A DNA stretch of 64,000 bases from Rathayibacter rhapontici (GTDB lineage: Bacteria; Actinomycetota; Actinomycetes; Actinomycetales; Microbacteriaceae), in contig NZ_MUKN01000004.1 in NCBI RefSeq assembly GCF_001995175.1, forward strand, positions 53,558-117,557, in the 5' to 3' direction. A program made the translations under genes and the position numbers. How positions within the stretch are numbered: the stretch's first letter is position 1; each line of letters begins with the position of its first letter. Below the pieces are notes generated by a model that saw nothing but the letters and a program-made list of their open reading frames with translations, did no database searches and was not told the DNA's origin. This document shows, one piece after another, positions 50,065-59,765 of this stretch.

Positions 50065-50256
50065 CTACTCGTGGCAGAGCGACCAGATCGAGTCCGGGTA
50101 GTCGTGCACCTCGTCGCCGTCGAGCAGGCGCCAGACTCCAGCCTGGTGCTCGAGGAGGCGTCCGTGCACGACCTCGGATCTCCATCCGTCGTCGGTCCGG
50201 TACCACCGCACGAGTCGGATGCTGACAGAACTGCGGGTTGCGACCCGTTGAGACAT
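50065..50256 (-). CDS. Small hypothetical protein
   Basis: A 63-residue ORF with Trp-rich stretches (VRWYRTDDGWRSEVVHG, VWRLLDGDEVHDYPDSIWSL). The ATG at 50256 has GAGGA 6-7 bases upstream. No family recognised; codon choice looks coding. Convergent with the gene ending at 50055. Confidence 0.5.
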   Translation of the reverse strand: MSQRVATRSSVSIRLVRWYRTDDGWRSEVVHGRLLEHQAGVWRLLDGDEVHDYPDSIWSLCHE

Positions 50257-50412
50257 CGTCGTCCTCACCGGCGCCCGCTCCGACGTCGCGACGGTGCGAC
50301 GAGAGGCCGGGACGCCTGAGGCGAGCCTACGCCGCTCCCGGCCCCTCGGGGAGAGGTCGAGGGAGCGCTTCCATCACGATCCGGACGCCCAGTCGAGGCG
50401 GGCCGGTCGCGG

Positions 50413-50610
50413 TCAGTAGAGGGCAGATCCCCGGCGCAGCTGCCTCGAGCGCCGGCGCAGAGCCCTGTCGCTGGGCCCGAAGGTCCCCGCCTCCAGCAGT
50501 TGACGGAGCGAGTCGGCCACCTGCCGGGCGAGACGGGGATCGATCGCCCCCGGAACGCGGAGCGAGTCGATGAGGTCGAGGGCCGTCCGCGTGGTGCGAG
50601 AGATCGCCAT
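50413..50610 (-). CDS. Small helical hypothetical protein
   Basis: The 65-residue basic protein (ALDLIDSLRVPGAIDPRLARQVADSLRQLL) is predicted helical. The ATG lies six bases after TAGGTT (50617-50622, minus strand), so it is possibly leaderless. No family recognised. Confidence 0.5.
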   Translation of the reverse strand: MAISRTTRTALDLIDSLRVPGAIDPRLARQVADSLRQLLEAGTFGPSDRALRRRSRQLRRGSALY

Positions 50611-50717
50611 GCCACGAACCTAGGGAGGCCGGAGGGTGATCGACGCACCCCGCACGGGGGCGCGCGACGGCATCAATTCTCACCGTCGCGCGGCGCCCCG
50701 GAGGGTCGTGCCGGGGG

Positions 50718-50999
50718 TCAGTCGTGCCCGTTGCTCGTCTCGCCGCGACCGGTCGAGGACTGGAGGCGGTCGATGTTCTCGGACGCCTGCGCCTTGGTGA
50801 GGTCGGCGGGGAGGGTCTCGCCGGCCTCGCGGGCCAGGGTGTCGAGGTAGCTGCGCTGCGGGCCGGTCATCGGCTCGTCGCCGGTGACCCAGTCGGACGG
50901 GTCCTTGCTGGCGCTGGTGTCGCTGCCGTCGTCGGCGCGGGCTCCGAGGACGTCGCCCTCGGTCTTGATGTCGGGGCCTGTGGTGTCGTTGTCGCTCAT
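50718..50999 (-). CDS. DUF3072 domain protein
   Basis: The 93-residue protein has the DUF3072 pattern DPSDWVTGDEPMTGPQRSYLDTLAREAGE...LTKAQASENIDRLQ. Function unknown; often stress-associated by annotation only. The ATG lies six bases after TACCGT (51006-51011, minus strand), suggesting leaderless translation. Confidence 0.85.
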   Translation of the reverse strand: MSDNDTTGPDIKTEGDVLGARADDGSDTSASKDPSDWVTGDEPMTGPQRSYLDTLAREAGETLPADLTKAQASENIDRLQSSTGRGETSNGHD

Positions 51000-51081
51000 G
51001 CTGCGACGGTACGCGCGACCACCGACAGCGGCGAGGGCTTGCGGATCGGCGGCGACGACTCCGCTCGGCCCGGACCGCTTC

Positions 51082-52350
51082 TCAGGAACCGAGGAGGGCG
51101 TGCGCGACCGTGAAGATCACGAGGCCCGCGAGTGCGCCCACGACCGTGCCGTTGATCCGGATGAACTGCAGGTCCTTGCCCACCTGGAGCTCGAGCTTGT
51201 CGGAGGTCTCGCGCGGGTCCCAGCGCTGGATGGTGTCGCCGATGATGCTCGCGATGTCGGTGCGGTAGCGGTCGACCATGTTCGCGGCGACCGTGCCGAT
51301 CCAGGCGTCGACCGTGCTCGCGAGGCGCTCGTCGGTCGACAGGCGGCGGCCGAGGTCCACCACGATCGACTCCAGGCTCGCCCGCAGCGGGCTCTCCGGG
51401 TCGTCCATCGCGCCGAGGAGGGACGACTTCGTCGACTCCCAGACGTCCCCCGCCAGGCCGCGCACCCGCGGACTGTCGAAGGCCTGGTTCTTGATCTCCT
51501 CGACCCGCGCGACGAGATCGGGGTCGGTGCCGAGGTCCTCGGCGAGGGTCGCGAGGTAGCCGTCGATCGCGAGCCGGAGCGGGTGCCCCTGCTCCTCCCT
51601 GACCGCGTGCACGAACACGAGGGCCTCGTGGTACAGCCGCTCGTCGATCGCCCGGCTGACCGCCGACGGCAGCCAGGTGGGCAGCCTGCCGCTGACCATG
51701 CGGGTGAAGCTCTGCGGATTCGCGGCGAGCCACGCCTCCGCCTGCTCCACCAGCGTGTCGACGAGCCGGCGGTGGTGCCCGGCCTCGACGATCCCGCCGA
51801 CGAGCTTCCCCAGCGGCGGACCCCACTGCGGGTCGAGCAGGTGCCGGCGGGCGAGCGCCTCGATCACGCCCTGCACGTGGGAGTCGTCGAGCAGCGCGAC
51901 GGCCGCGCGGACCGCGGCGGCGCTCTCGTCGCCCACGCGGTGCGCGTTGGCCGGTTCGGCGAGCCAGACGCCCGCGCGCCGGGCGATGCCGAACGAGTCG
52001 AGCTTCTCGCGCACGATCGCGCCGCGGAGGAAGTTCTCCTCGACGAACTGCGCGAGGCTCGTGCCGATCTCGTCCTTCTTGGTCGCGATGATCGCGGTGT
52101 GCGGGATGGGGAGCCCGAGCGGCCGGCGGAACAGCGCGGTCACCGCGAACCAGTCGGCGAGGGCGCCGACCATGCCGCCCTCGCTGGCCGCCCTGACCCA
52201 CTGGAGCCACGGGTAGCGGTCCTGCAGTGCGAACGAGACCGCGAAGACGATCGCCATCACGACCAGGAGGCCGGTGGCGATGCGCTTCATGCGGACGAGC
52301 GCGGCGCGCTTCGCGGCGTCGTCGCGCCCGGTCGAGGTGGTCACCGTCAT
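51082..52350 (-). CDS. DUF445 membrane protein
   Basis: The 422-residue protein has N-terminal TM segments (about 22-40, with VRAASEGGMVGALADWFAVTALFRRP), a long helical middle and a C-terminal TM (NGTVVGALAGLVIFTVAHALL). This is the DUF445 layout (YjiN-like); role unknown. The ATG overlaps the stop of the upstream epimerase gene (ATGA), so the pair is an operon. Confidence 0.87.
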   Translation of the reverse strand: MTVTTSTGRDDAAKRAALVRMKRIATGLLVVMAIVFAVSFALQDRYPWLQWVRAASEGGMVGALADWFAVTALFRRPLGLPIPHTAIIATKKDEIGTSLAQFVEENFLRGAIVREKLDSFGIARRAGVWLAEPANAHRVGDESAAAVRAAVALLDDSHVQGVIEALARRHLLDPQWGPPLGKLVGGIVEAGHHRRLVDTLVEQAEAWLAANPQSFTRMVSGRLPTWLPSAVSRAIDERLYHEALVFVHAVREEQGHPLRLAIDGYLATLAEDLGTDPDLVARVEEIKNQAFDSPRVRGLAGDVWESTKSSLLGAMDDPESPLRASLESIVVDLGRRLSTDERLASTVDAWIGTVAANMVDRYRTDIASIIGDTIQRWDPRETSDKLELQVGKDLQFIRINGTVVGALAGLVIFTVAHALLGS

Positions 52351-53299
52351 GAGGCGGAGGGGAACCCCTCGTGCCGGATGCCCCAGGCCACGGTCCACTC
52401 CTCGCCCGGCTCCAGCCAGCGCAGGCCCTGACCCGAGTTGAGCGCCTCGGCGGGAGCGGTCATCGGCTCGACGGCGATCGCGGTCTTGACGTCGTCGCCC
52501 TCGGGGAAGATGCGGGTGATGAAGACCTGGATGTAGTTGTGCGAGGCGTCGGCCCAGAGCAGCACGCGGCGCCCGTCCGAGGCGCTGAGGCCGTGGACGC
52601 TCTCGCCGTCGACGACGGTGACGTCGGCCCAGGCGTCGTCGAGCTCGAGATCGCCGATCCGGCGGCCCCGGCGCAGGTCCCACTCGGTGCCCTCGACCGG
52701 GCTCTGACCGGTGGGGTTCAGCCGCTCGTCGACCTCGATGTGCACGGCCGCGTCGACGGTGATCTCGAGCTCGTCGGTCGGCACGTCGCCGATGGCGAGG
52801 AAGGGGTGCGTTCCGATCGCGACCGGCGCCTCCTCGGCTCCGACGTTGACCACGCGGTGCACGACCTTCAGGCCGTCGGCCTGCAGCTCGTACCGCACGG
52901 TCGTCTCGAGGTGGAACGGCCAGCCGCGCTGGGGGACGACCGGAGCAGCGAGCTCGACGAACGAGGGGCCCTGCTCGACGAGGCGGTAGGAGGTGCTGGT
53001 CAGCAGCCCGTGGAGCGCGTTGTGGTACTTCGGCTCGGTGATGTCGAGCTGGAGGGTCCGCCCAGCGTGGTGCCACTTGCCGTCACGCACGCGGTTGGGC
53101 CACGGGACCAGCACGATGCCCGACCCGAAGGGCGGCACGGTGGTCTCGGGGTATCCGGCGGTGATCTCGACGCGTCGACGGAGAGGTGGCGCAGCCCTGC
53201 TGCCACCTCCGTCACGACGGCGTGGAGCGTGCGGCCCTCGGCGGTGAGGTCGAGGGCGTACTGGCGCCCGGTCGCGGGGGCGGGAGTGAAGTCGGCCAT
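52347..53299 (-). CDS. Aldose 1-epimerase family protein, frameshifted
   Basis: Mutarotase-type enzyme, perhaps serving galactose use given galT-galK nearby. The restored protein is 317 residues: MADFTPAPATGRQYALDLTAEG... joins VPPFGSGIVLVPWPNRVRDGKW near 53171 (GAC GCG TC for GAC GGC GTC, the same error context as in pstS). Motifs: PNRVRDGKW, NALHGLL, IGTHPFL and the catalytic Glu region IAVEPMTAPAEALNSGQGLRWLEPGE. The ATG lies six bases after TAGGAT (53306-53311, minus strand). Confidence 0.85.
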
Positions 53300-53345
53300 G
53301 CGTGAATCCTACGGACCGATGCCGGTGACGGGCGCCGCTCGAGGA

Positions 53346-54146
53346 TCAGCAGCGCGTGACGGCCAGGCCCGACTCCTCCAGCTCGGCGACGACGACCGCC
53401 TCGGCGGCCGCGCCGGTGAGCAGGAGGTCGAACTCGTCGGCGCCGGCCACGCGGCCGAGGTCGACGACCCCGAGCTTGCGGGAGTCGGCGACGACGACGC
53501 GACGGGCGGCGGCCTGCAGCATGCGGCGCTTGAGGGTCGCCTCCGGAAGGTTGACGTTCGTCACCCCGGCGCGCGGATGCACGCCCGTGCAGCCCACGAA
53601 GACGACGTCGGCGCGGATCCGCTCGAGCATCTCGGAGGCCAGCGGCTCGACGAGCGAGTGCTGGAGCGGACGCAGGGTGCCACCGGTGACGACGACGGTG
53701 AACCGCGGGATCGCCGGCTCGAGGGCCAGGGCGGTGGAGAGTCCGTTGGTGATGACGGTGATGTCGCGCAGCTCCTCGCGGGCGACGAGGGCGTGGGCGA
53801 TCGCGAGCGGAGTCGTCCCGACGTCGAGGATGACGCTCTCGCCGGAGGAGACGGACGCGGCGGCCTCGCGCCCGATCGCCGCCTTCTCCTCGGCGGCGGC
53901 GGCCAGCCCCTCCTCCAGCGAGCGCTCGCCCGGCTTGGCAGCCGACGGGATCGCTCCGCCGCGCACGCGCTGCACCGACCCCTCCCCCGCGAGCTGGTCG
54001 AGGTCGGAGCGGACGGTGACCACCGAGACTCCGAGGCGCTCGGCCAGGTCGGCGACCGAGACGAAGCCCGAGCGCTCGGCCAGCAGGCGCATCCGGAGGC
54101 GGCGCTCGACGGCGGAGCGCCCGTCGTGCTCGCCGTCCGGTCTCAT
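53346..54146 (-). CDS. DeoR/GlpR-family repressor
   Basis: The 266-residue protein has an N-terminal winged HTH (FVSVADLAERLGVSVVTVRSDLDQLAGEGSVQRVRGGA) and a C-terminal sugar-phosphate-sensing DeoRC domain (GTTPLAIAHALV, VTGGTLRP, FVGCTGVHPRAGVTN, VADSRKLG). It is divergent from galT-galK and probably controls them, with a galactose-derived phosphate as effector. Confidence 0.88.
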   Translation of the reverse strand: MRPDGEHDGRSAVERRLRMRLLAERSGFVSVADLAERLGVSVVTVRSDLDQLAGEGSVQRVRGGAIPSAAKPGERSLEEGLAAAAEEKAAIGREAAASVSSGESVILDVGTTPLAIAHALVAREELRDITVITNGLSTALALEPAIPRFTVVVTGGTLRPLQHSLVEPLASEMLERIRADVVFVGCTGVHPRAGVTNVNLPEATLKRRMLQAAARRVVVADSRKLGVVDLGRVAGADEFDLLLTGAAAEAVVVAELEESGLAVTRC

Positions 54147-54179
54147 GCGCCCATGGTGCTCCGGCGAGGTCGACTTGTC

Positions 54180-54203
54180 AAAGCGAAAACGCGCTTTCCT
54201 TTT
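54180..54203. promoter_or_regulatory. Possible DeoR-family operator, gal promoter region
   Basis: AAAGCG-AAAACG-CGCTTT (54180-54197) is a 6-6-6 inverted repeat, overlapped by CGAAAA-N10-TTTTCG. It is unusually A/T-rich for this genome. A TAGTCT -10 for galT lies at 54218-54223. Confidence 0.5.
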
Positions 54204-54233
54204 CGAAGAGCGACCCCTAGTCTGAGTCCCGCC

Positions 54234-55441
54234 ATGAACGAAGCGATCCCCCTCTCCGCCGGCGTCGTCAAGCGCCCGCACACCCTCGCCGACGGGCGAG
54301 AGCTCATCTACTTCGACGACGCCGACACGACGCTGCCGCCCGAGCGCAGCGCCGATGCCCGCGACCTCGACCCGCGACCCGCGACGGCGCGCATGCGCCA
54401 GGACGTGCTCACCGGGGAGTGGGTGTCGATCGCCGCCTCGCGGCAGAACCGCGTGTTCCTGCCGCCGGCCGAGCTCGACCCGCTGGCGCCGGCCTCGCCG
54501 ACCAACCCGTCCGAGGTGCCCAGCCGCTACGACGTCGCGGTCTTCGAGAACCGCTCGCCGTCCTTCGGTCCGCTGCTCGAGGACGCGGACGCTCCCGCCT
54601 CCCTCGAGGACCTGCGCACCCTCGGACTCGGCCGCACGCTGACCAGCGTCGGCCGCTGCGAGGTCGTCTGCTTCAGCCCGGAGCACGAGGGCTCGTTCTC
54701 GACGCTCTCGGCGTCGCGCGCCCGCACGGTCGTCGAGGCCTGGGCCGACCGCGTCGCCGCCCTCTCGGCCCTGCCCGGCGTGCAGCAGGTCTTCCCGTTC
54801 GAGAACCGCGGAGAGGCGATCGGAGTGACGCTCCACCACCCGCACGGCCAGATCTACTCCTACCCCTACGTCACGCCCCGCACGACCCGTCTCCTGGCGT
54901 CGCTCGACTCCTACGGACCGACGCTGTTCGCCGACATCCTGGCCTTCGAGCAGGCTGGTGACCGCGTGCTCATCCGCGGCGAGCACTTCACCGCCTTCGT
55001 GCCGTTCGCCGCGCGCTGGCCCGTCGAGGTGCACCTCCTGCCGCACCGCCACGTCGCCGACATCAGCGAGACGACCCCGGAGGAGCGCGACGAGCTCGCG
55101 AAGGTCTACCAGCGCCTGCTCCGCGGCATCGACGCGCTCTACGACACCCCGACGCCCTACATCGCGGCCTGGCACCAGCGCCCGTGCACGAGCGCCGCGA
55201 CGAGGTGCGCCTGATGCTGCAGATCACCTCGCCCCGCCGCGCCGAGACCAAGCTGAAGTACCTCGCCGGCAGCGAGGCCGCGATGGGCGCGTGGATCGGC
55301 GACATCGCTCCCGAGACCAGTGCGGCCGCCCTGCGCGCCGCGATCGAGCGGGCCGACGCGGCGACGCTCGCGGCCGGGGTCGCCCAGCGTCCCGACGCCT
55401 CCCTCCCCGACAGCCCCTCCGACACCGAGGAGACCCGATGA
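54234..55441 (+). CDS. galT: Galactose-1-phosphate uridylyltransferase, frameshifted
   Basis: Leloir-pathway enzyme swapping UMP between UDP-glucose and galactose-1-phosphate. The restored protein is 402 residues, with VSIAASRQNRVFLPP, FENRGEAIGVTLHHPHGQIYSYPYV (catalytic HPH) and HERRDEVRLMLQITSPRRAETKLKYLAGSE. The frame breaks near 55178 (CAG CGC CC for CAG GCG CCC). The stop overlaps the galK ATG (ATGA). Confidence 0.93.
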
Positions 55442-56619
55442 CCTCCGCCTCCCCCTCGCTCGACGCCGTCGCCGAGCGCGCCGCCCGCGACTTCGAGCGC
55501 GAGTACGACCACGCCCCCGCGGGCGTGTGGGCAGGGCCCGGCCGCGTGAACCTGATCGGCGAGCACACCGACTACAACGACGGGTTCGTGTTCCCGTTCG
55601 CGATCGACCGCGCGACCGCGATGGCCGTCGCGCCGCGCGAGGACCGCGTCATCCGCATCGCCAGCGCGTTCTCGCCCGAGCACGTCGAGATCTCGCTCGA
55701 CGATCTCGCTCCGGGCGCGATCTCGGGCTGGTCGGCCTACCCGCTCGGCGTCGTCTGGGCTCTCACCGAGTACGGCGTCGACCTCGGCGCCCGCACCGGG
55801 TTCGACGCGTTCGTCGACTCCGACGTCCCGGTCGGTGCGGGACTCTCGAGCTCCGCCGCGCTGATGTGCGCCATGGCCGTCGCGCTGAACGAGCTCTGGG
55901 AGCTCGACCTCGACAAGGCGACGCTCGCGCGGGTCGGACGCCGCGCCGAGAACGTCGCCGTCGGTGCCCCGACCGGGATCATGGACGAGTCCGCCTCCCT
56001 CTTCGGGCAGCGCGACGCGGCCGTGTTCCTGGACTGCCGGAGCCTGGACACCGAGGTGATCCCGCTCGGCTTCGAGGAGGCCGGACTCGTCCTCCTCGTG
56101 ATCGACACGAAGGTCGAGCACGCGCACGCGACCGGCGGCTACGCCGAGCGGCGCGCCTCGTGCGAGCTGGGCGCCTCGACGCTCGGTGTGGAGTCGCTGC
56201 GCGAGCTGTCCGTCGACGACCTCCCGCGCGCCGAGGAGCTCCTCGACGACGTCACGTACCGCCGCGTGAAGCACGTGGTGACCGAGGACGCCCGAGTCCT
56301 CGCGACCGTCCGGACCCTCCGCGAGCAGGGCCCCCGCGCCATCGGCGAGCTCCTCGACGCCGGCCACGTCTCGCTCCGCGACGACTTCGAGATCTCGGTT
56401 CCCGAGCTCGACACGGCCGTCGAGGCCTCGCGGGGTGCGGGAGCGATCGGCGCCCGCATGACCGGGGGCGGCTTCGGCGGCTCCGCGATCGCCCTCACTC
56501 CGGTCGAGAAGGAGGAGGAGGTCCGCGCCGCGGTCCTCGCTGCCTTCGCCGCGAAGGGCTTCCGGGCGCCGGAGCTGTTCCTGGTCACCGCCGCCGACGG
56601 CGCCGGCCGGGTGCGCTGA
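55438..56619 (+). CDS. galK: Galactokinase
   Basis: Phosphorylates galactose at C1. The 393-residue GHMP kinase has the galactokinase signature GRVNLIGEHTDYNDGFVFP, PVGAGLSSSAALMCA (ATP loop) and GARMTGGGFGGSAIAL. Start overlaps the galT stop. It is the last gene of the gal operon before a strong terminator. Confidence 0.95.
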   Translation: MTSASPSLDAVAERAARDFEREYDHAPAGVWAGPGRVNLIGEHTDYNDGFVFPFAIDRATAMAVAPREDRVIRIASAFSPEHVEISLDDLAPGAISGWSAYPLGVVWALTEYGVDLGARTGFDAFVDSDVPVGAGLSSSAALMCAMAVALNELWELDLDKATLARVGRRAENVAVGAPTGIMDESASLFGQRDAAVFLDCRSLDTEVIPLGFEEAGLVLLVIDTKVEHAHATGGYAERRASCELGASTLGVESLRELSVDDLPRAEELLDDVTYRRVKHVVTEDARVLATVRTLREQGPRAIGELLDAGHVSLRDDFEISVPELDTAVEASRGAGAIGARMTGGGFGGSAIALTPVEKEEEVRAAVLAAFAAKGFRAPELFLVTAADGAGRVR

Positions 56620-56632
56620 GCCGCTGCACGAC

Positions 56633-56699
56633 GAGGGAGCCGGCACCCCCGCGTCCGAACCACTGAGGTGGATCGGACGGCGCGGGTGCCGGCTCCCTC
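56633..56699. terminator. Terminator between galK and ybaK-like gene
   Basis: A 16-bp perfect stem (GAGGGAGCCGGCACCC and its complement) with a 35-base structured loop. Confidence 0.75.
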
Positions 56700-56714
56700 T
56701 GCGCGGCGGAGGCC

Positions 56715-57197
56715 TCAGGCGGGCGGGACGACCGGGCGCAGCACTCCCCCGGTGACCCTCACGAGCTCCGTGGCGCTCGTCGGATACACCGTGTGCGCGT
56801 GTCCCGCCGCCGCCCACACCGTGCCGTACTCCGCGAGCGCCTCGTCGACCACGGTGCGCAGCGCGCGGGGATGACCGACCGGCGCGACGCCTCCGATGGT
56901 CTGGCCCGTGGCCTCCTTGACCACCGACGCGCTCGCCCGGCCGATGGTGCCGCCCAGCTCGTCGCCGAGCCAGCGCGTGTCGACGCGGTGGCCGCCGCTC
57001 GTCAGGACGAGCAGCGGCTCCCCATCGAGGAGGAACACGAGCGAGTTCGCGATCTGGCCCGGCTCGATGCCGAGCGCCGCGGCCGCGAGGGCCGCGGTCG
57101 ACGCGGCCTCGTCGAGCCAGCGCACGGGCGGATGCACCCCGTGCACCGCGAGGTCGGCCAGGACGCGATCGACCGCGGGGTGACTCCGTTCGCTCAT
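56715..57197 (-). CDS. YbaK/EbsC-family aminoacyl-tRNA deacylase
   Basis: The 160-residue protein resembles YbaK/ProX editing domains (IANSLVFLLDGEPLLVLTSGGHRVD, QTIGGVAPVGHP, VWAAAGHAHTVYPTSATELVRVTGG). It hydrolyses mischarged tRNAs in trans; the exact tRNA is unknown. The ATG lies six bases after TAGCCT (57204-57209, minus strand), only 16 bp from the end of the alcohol dehydrogenase gene. Confidence 0.88.
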   Translation of the reverse strand: MSERSHPAVDRVLADLAVHGVHPPVRWLDEAASTAALAAAALGIEPGQIANSLVFLLDGEPLLVLTSGGHRVDTRWLGDELGGTIGRASASVVKEATGQTIGGVAPVGHPRALRTVVDEALAEYGTVWAAAGHAHTVYPTSATELVRVTGGVLRPVVPPA

Positions 57198-57213
57198 GCC
57201 GCGAGGCTAGCGA

Positions 57214-58260
57214 CTACTCCGTCATCGTCGCGATGTCGATGACGAAGCGGTAGCGCACGTCGGAGGAGAGCACGCGCTCGTAGGCGGCGTTGATCTCGGA
57301 GGCCGGGATGACCTCGACCTCGCTCGCGATGCCCTTCTCGGCGCAGAAGTCGAGCATCTCCTGGGTCTCGCGGATGCCTCCGATGCCCGAGCCCGCGAAG
57401 GAGCGGCGGGCGCCGAACAGCGTGAAGACGTGCAGCGGCAGGGCCTCGGCCGGGGCGCCGACGTTCACCATGGTGCCGTTCAGACGCAGCATGCCGAGGT
57501 ACGCGTCGAGGTCGAGCGGGGCGCTGACGGTGTTCAGGATGATGTCGAAGGTGTTCGCGAGGGTCGAGAACGTCTCCTCGTCCTTCGTCGCGTAGTAGTG
57601 GTCGGCGCCCAGGCGCAGGCCGTCGTCCTTCTTGCCGAGCGTCTGCGAGAGCACGGTCACCTCGGCGCCCATCGCGTGCGCGAACTGCACGGCCATGTGG
57701 CCCAGGCCGCCGAGTCCGACGACGGCGACCTTCTTGCCGGGGCCGGCGTTCCAGTGCGACAGGGGCGAGTACGTGGTGATGCCGGCGCACAGCAGCGGCG
57801 CGGCGGCCTCGTAGGGGATCGACTCCGGCACGCGCAGCACGAAGTCCTCGACCACCACGACGTGGGTGGAGTAGCCGCCCTGGGTGATGGTGCCGTCGCG
57901 GTCGACGGCGGCGTAGGTGCCGACGTTGCCCTTCAGGCAGTACTGCTCCTCGCCCGCGAGGCAGTTCTCGCACTCGCGGCAGGAGTTGACCATGCAGCCC
58001 ACGCCGACGCGATCGCCGACGGAGTGCTTCGAGACCTCGGAGCCGACCTCGGCGACGACGCCGACGATCTCGTGGCCGACGGTCAGGGGGTAGGCGACCG
58101 GTCCCCACTCGCCGCGCACGGTGTGGATGTCGGAGTGGCAGATGCCGGAGTAGGCGATCTCGATGAGCACGTCGTGCGGGCCGACGTCGCGGCGCTCGAC
58201 GGTGGCCGGGATCAGCGGCTCGGTGGCGGACGGGGCGGCGTAGGCGGATACGGTGCGCAT
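57214..58260 (-). CDS. Zinc NAD(P)-dependent alcohol dehydrogenase (CAD-like)
   Basis: The 348-residue medium-chain dehydrogenase has catalytic zinc ligands ([22 protein letters not shown]), the structural zinc cluster ([15 protein letters not shown]) and the Rossmann motif [13 protein letters not shown]. Layout is like YahK or cinnamyl-alcohol-dehydrogenase-type aldehyde reductases. Substrate not fixed. It may be co-transcribed with the ybaK-like gene 16 bp downstream. Confidence 0.92.
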   Translation of the reverse strand: MRTVSAYAAPSATEPLIPATVERRDVGPHDVLIEIAYSGICHSDIHTVRGEWGPVAYPLTVGHEIVGVVAEVGSEVSKHSVGDRVGVGCMVNSCRECENCLAGEEQYCLKGNVGTYAAVDRDGTITQGGYSTHVVVVEDFVLRVPESIPYEAAAPLLCAGITTYSPLSHWNAGPGKKVAVVGLGGLGHMAVQFAHAMGAEVTVLSQTLGKKDDGLRLGADHYYATKDEETFSTLANTFDIILNTVSAPLDLDAYLGMLRLNGTMVNVGAPAEALPLHVFTLFGARRSFAGSGIGGIRETQEMLDFCAEKGIASEVEVIPASEINAAYERVLSSDVRYRFVIDIATMTE

Positions 58261-58374
58261 GGGTTCTCCTCGTGGGGCGGGCGCACTCGAAGACGGGTCC
58301 GACGGGGGTGGGGGACGCGAGTGCGTCCGGCAACGCTACCGGCGTCGTCTGGACGGGAACCGTAGGCTCGGGGC

Positions 58375-59139
58375 ATGCGCGCTGCGATCGACCTCAACGC
58401 CGACCTCGGCGAGGGCTTCGGGGTGTGGGAGCTCGGGGACGACGACGCGATGCTGCGCGTGGTCTCGAGCGCGAGCATCGCGTGCGGCTTCCACGCCGGC
58501 GACCCCTCGATCATGCTCGACCGCTGCCGTCTCGCGGCGGAGCGGGGAGTCGCCGTCGGCGCGCACGTCTCCTACCGCGACCTCGCCGGATTCGGGCGCC
58601 GCGACCTCCCCGTCGACCCGGACGAGCTCCACGCCGACGTCGTCTACCAGATCGGAGCGCTGCAGGCCGTGGCACGGGCGGTCGGCACGCACGTCCGCTA
58701 CGTCAAGCCGCACGGCGCCCTCTACAACCGCATCGTGCACGACGAGGCGCGGGCCGGAGCCGTCGCGGCCGCGGTGCGCGATGCGGCGCCGGGCCTGCCC
58801 GTCCTCGGCCTCGCCTCCTCCGCGATCGAGCGCGCCGCCGGCGAGGCCGGTCTCCCGTTCGTCCGCGAGGCGTTCGTCGACCGCGGCTACCGCTCCGACG
58901 GCACCCTCGTCCCGCGCGGCGAGGAGGGAGCCGTCCTCGGCGACGCGCCGCTCGTCGCCGCTCGCGCGGTGAGGATGGCGACGGAGGGGACGGTCGTGGA
59001 CCGCGACGGCGGGATCCTCCGCGTCGACGTCGACTCGCTGTGCGTGCACGGCGACTCCCCCGGCGCCCTCGCGATGGCGGTGGCCGTGCGGGACGCCCTC
59101 GCCCGGGCCGGACTCGCCCTGGCGCCCGCGGTCCCGTGA
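58375..59139 (+). CDS. pxpA: 5-oxoprolinase subunit PxpA (LamB/YcsF)
   Basis: Part of the ATP-dependent PxpABC enzyme that opens 5-oxoproline to glutamate. The 254-residue protein begins MRAAIDLNADLGEGFGVWELGDD, with ASIACGFHAGDPSIM, GAHVSYRDLAGFGRR and YVKPHGALYNRIV. The ATG lies six bases after TAGGCT (58363-58368), consistent with a leaderless transcript. It is first in an operon with overlapping starts. Confidence 0.95.
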   Translation: MRAAIDLNADLGEGFGVWELGDDDAMLRVVSSASIACGFHAGDPSIMLDRCRLAAERGVAVGAHVSYRDLAGFGRRDLPVDPDELHADVVYQIGALQAVARAVGTHVRYVKPHGALYNRIVHDEARAGAVAAAVRDAAPGLPVLGLASSAIERAAGEAGLPFVREAFVDRGYRSDGTLVPRGEEGAVLGDAPLVAARAVRMATEGTVVDRDGGILRVDVDSLCVHGDSPGALAMAVAVRDALARAGLALAPAVP

Positions 59140-59765
59140 TCGCTGCGCGGCTGCTCCCGTCCGGGGATCGAGCGGTGCTGGTCGAGACGGCCGGTCTCGA
59201 CGGGGCCCTCGCGCTGGCGCTCGCCCTCGGAGCGGAGCGCCCGCGGGGCGTGGTCGATCTCGTGCCCGCGGCCAGGACCGTGCTCGTCGTGCTCGACCCC
59301 GTCGTCCTCCCCGTGCCGGAGGCGGCGCGGTGGATCCGGGCCGTCTGCGCGTCGGCGGACACGGACGCGGCGCGCACGTCGGGGCGGCGGCTCGTCGTGG
59401 ACGTCGAGTACGACGGGGCTGATCTGGCGGGGACCGCGACCGGCCTCGGCTGGACGGCCGACGAGCTGGTGCGCCGCCACACCTCGACGCCGTGGCGGGC
59501 GGCCTTCGGCGGGTTCGCCCCCGGCTTCGCCTACCTCGTCGCACTCGCCGACTGGCCGGAGGTGCCGCGCCGGGCGGAGCCGCGGACGCGCGTGCCCGCG
59601 GGGTCCGTGGCGCTGGCGGGCCCCTACTCCGGGATCTACCCCCGTTCCTCCCCCGGCGGCTGGCAGCTGATCGGCACGAGCACCGCGGTGCTCTGGGACG
59701 TCGAGCGGACGCCGCCGGCGCTCCTCGCGCCGGGCGACGAGGTGCGCTTCCGGGAGAGGCGGTGA
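59136..59765 (+). CDS. pxpB: 5-oxoprolinase subunit PxpB
   Basis: The 209-residue allophanate-hydrolase-subunit-1-like protein has FGGFAPGFAYLVAL, RAEPRTRVPAGSVALAG and YSGIYPRSSPGGWQLIG. GTG overlaps the pxpA stop by 4 bp (GTGA). It works with PxpC. Confidence 0.93.
   Translation: MIAARLLPSGDRAVLVETAGLDGALALALALGAERPRGVVDLVPAARTVLVVLDPVVLPVPEAARWIRAVCASADTDAARTSGRRLVVDVEYDGADLAGTATGLGWTADELVRRHTSTPWRAAFGGFAPGFAYLVALADWPEVPRRAEPRTRVPAGSVALAGPYSGIYPRSSPGGWQLIGTSTAVLWDVERTPPALLAPGDEVRFRERR

Noticed and set aside
51082..53076. 664-aa minus frame extending DUF445 upstream
   Set aside because: The N-terminal 240 residues are Arg-rich out-of-frame translation of the epimerase gene; the DUF445 ATG at 52350 overlaps the epimerase stop.
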